Origin: Rhodospirillaceae bacterium
Lineage (GTDB): Bacteria; Pseudomonadota; Alphaproteobacteria; Rhodospirillales; Rhodospirillaceae
DNA: 35,337 bases
Direction: 5' to 3'
NCBI GenBank assembly: GCA_029245025.1
Contig: JAQWQC010000018.1
Coordinates: 1 to 35,337, forward strand
This document shows positions 34,570-35,337 of this stretch, in pieces. Under the pieces are notes generated by a model. It was not told the origin of the DNA. It ran no database searches and saw only the letters and a list, made by a program, of their open reading frames with translations. Each line of letters begins with the position of its first letter. The first letter of the stretch is position 1. Position numbers and translations under genes: made by a program.

Positions 34570-35022
34570 TTATGCAGTCACCGGATCAACAACAACCTCC
34601 CCAGCAACGACTGGTTCGTCCCCGAACCCGGCGACATCTGAGTACAACTCAAGCTCGCCGTATAATTTCTTCGGCTCTTGGCCAGCACCGCCATGGCCGC
34701 CAGTCTGGGCTTCCACGCGTTGCGCTTTTTCATAGAGTGACTCGCCGGCTGGCTGACCGTCGCCACCAGTCGTCTGCGCGGCTTCGGCATTGTCATAATA
34801 CTTCCGCTCGCCTTGCTCCGGCGCAGAGCCACCGGACTCCGACTGAGCAACCTTGTAGTAGAATTTCTGCTCGCCTGAGCCCTCTTCATAATATCGGCCA
34901 GACTCTGCGACCGCTTTGGCCAGCTTGTCTGCAAAGGCATCGTACACGCCGTCTTGCACAAGGAACCGGTTGGCACAGACGCAGGTTTGTCCCGTATTGC
35001 GCAATAGAAAATAACCGATCAA
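34570..35022 (-). CDS. Chimeric ORF: active-site piece of succinate-semialdehyde dehydrogenase fused to Tyr/Gly-rich repeats
   Basis: A 150-residue frame from a TTG at 35022. Residues 7-38 ([14 protein letters not shown], then [17 protein letters not shown]) match succinate-semialdehyde dehydrogenase (GabD) around its catalytic Cys. From residue 39 the GabD match stops and a different, low-complexity part starts: four imperfect repeats of about 21-25 residues, for example [47 protein letters not shown] and [15 protein letters not shown], each starting with charged residues plus Tyr and most ending in Gly. The end is acidic. So the 5' part is a recombined fragment of another gene and the 3' part belongs to an unrecognised repeat protein whose own N-terminus is absent. 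No ribosome-binding site fits the TTG well. Probably a decayed gene, but the repeat part keeps an open frame. Confidence 0.55.
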   Translation of the reverse strand: MIGYFLLRNTGQTCVCANRFLVQDGVYDAFADKLAKAVAESGRYYEEGSGEQKFYYKVAQSESGGSAPEQGERKYYDNAEAAQTTGGDGQPAGESLYEKAQRVEAQTGGHGGAGQEPKKLYGELELYSDVAGFGDEPVVAGEVVVDPVTA

Positions 35023-35072
35023 TTCATGACTTCATGTGACTCGCAATAAGACAACTTGTCTCATCTCAAGGG

Positions 35073-35306
35073 TTAGCGCACTTTGTCTCTCCAATTTTTA
35101 GCATCTTCTTTGATCTGCTTTTGGCGTTGCTGTTCCTGGACTGCCTGCTCGGCGCGTTGCTCCTTCTGTGATTCCCCACCGAAGAACATGAGAGCACCGA
35201 AAACTAGAATGGGGTAAACGATATATCGCGGATTTCGCATCAACCAGAAAAAAAGTTTCGCCTTTATGATGCCTCGCGCAATTTCGGTTGAGTTGTCGTT
35301 TGTCAT
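35073..35306 (-). CDS. Small membrane protein, unrecognised
   Basis: A 77-residue protein: a short N-terminus, one membrane segment (about residues 28-44, YIVYPILVFGALMFFGG), and a highly charged, Gln/Glu/Lys-rich tail (KEQRAEQAVQEQQRQKQ) likely to form a helix or coiled coil. A very strong ribosome-binding site, GAGGAGGAG, five bases before the ATG supports the gene. Function unknown. It ends about 50 bp upstream of the chimeric ORF on the same strand; the two could share a promoter. Confidence 0.7.
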   Translation of the reverse strand: MTNDNSTEIARGIIKAKLFFWLMRNPRYIVYPILVFGALMFFGGESQKEQRAEQAVQEQQRQKQIKEDAKNWRDKVR

Positions 35307-35337
35307 TTTCTCCTCCTCAAAACTTTGGCGCTGCTTT

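Noticed and set aside
1-35337. CRISPR array, retron, toxin-antitoxin pair or known riboswitch
   Set aside because: No regularly spaced repeats, reverse transcriptase or recognisable toxin/antitoxin pair, and no aptamer consensus I can identify.

Overview
The window looks like chromosomal DNA of an alphaproteobacterium, probably a free-living, Rhodospirillales-like lineage. The evidence is the alphaproteobacterial form of ribosomal protein S4, a class II DAHP synthase, a short GltX paralogue, a glutathione reductase of the alphaproteobacterial type, an Atm1-type ABC exporter, a DUF6356-like small protein and a long two-TM coiled-coil protein of an alphaproteobacterial kind. Assignment below class level is inference. 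There is no rRNA, CRISPR array or complete transposon. One tRNA gene, tRNA-Val(CAC), is present.

Layout. Positions 1-8052 are a catabolic/accessory block: an aldehyde dehydrogenase cut by the window edge, a decayed GNAT acetyltransferase, a Tat-exported alpha/beta hydrolase that lacks its catalytic Ser and His, an orphan Tat-exported molybdopterin oxidoreductase large subunit (IorB type) behind an MFS transporter, and a divergent Tat-exported dienelactone hydrolase. Positions 8081-15921 are housekeeping, all on the minus strand: rpsD, trmJ, gltX, nadE, a class II aroA/aroG gene and gor. aroG-nadE-gltX-trmJ are packed like an operon, with a 4-bp ATGA overlap at nadE/gltX. Positions 15922-18906 form a visibly AT-richer insert: a secreted C-type-lectin-like protein with a duplicated C-terminal module, a two-TM protein, a truncated HNH nuclease and a small hydrophobic protein. 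Then come glmU-glmS (18951-22127) and tRNA-Val (22343-22417).

Beyond the tRNA, 22557-26691 is a second AT-rich accessory stretch: two unrecognised small proteins, a PD-(D/E)XK nuclease-family protein, insertion-type debris, a PPP-family metallophosphoesterase and the decayed 3' end of a photolyase gene. From 26693 the window returns to an ordinary alphaproteobacterial chromosome: a 1002-residue membrane-anchored coiled-coil protein divergent from an XRE-S24 repressor, a small decayed gene, a DUF6356-like gene, an Lrp/AsnC regulator, a conserved hypothetical, an Atm1-like ABC exporter, a chimeric ORF carrying the active-site piece of succinate-semialdehyde dehydrogenase fused to Tyr/Gly-rich repeats, and a small membrane protein.

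Genes that probably work together: glmU and glmS supply UDP-GlcNAc. aroG, nadE, gltX and trmJ are probably co-transcribed but not one pathway. The MFS transporter, IorB and the exported hydrolases may form a periplasmic substrate-processing module. I do not see a clear, complete, new defence or signalling system. The best candidates for something undescribed are the lectin protein, the 22.5-25 kb gene set, the large coiled-coil protein and the chimeric repeat ORF. At least four genes in the window are visibly decaying.
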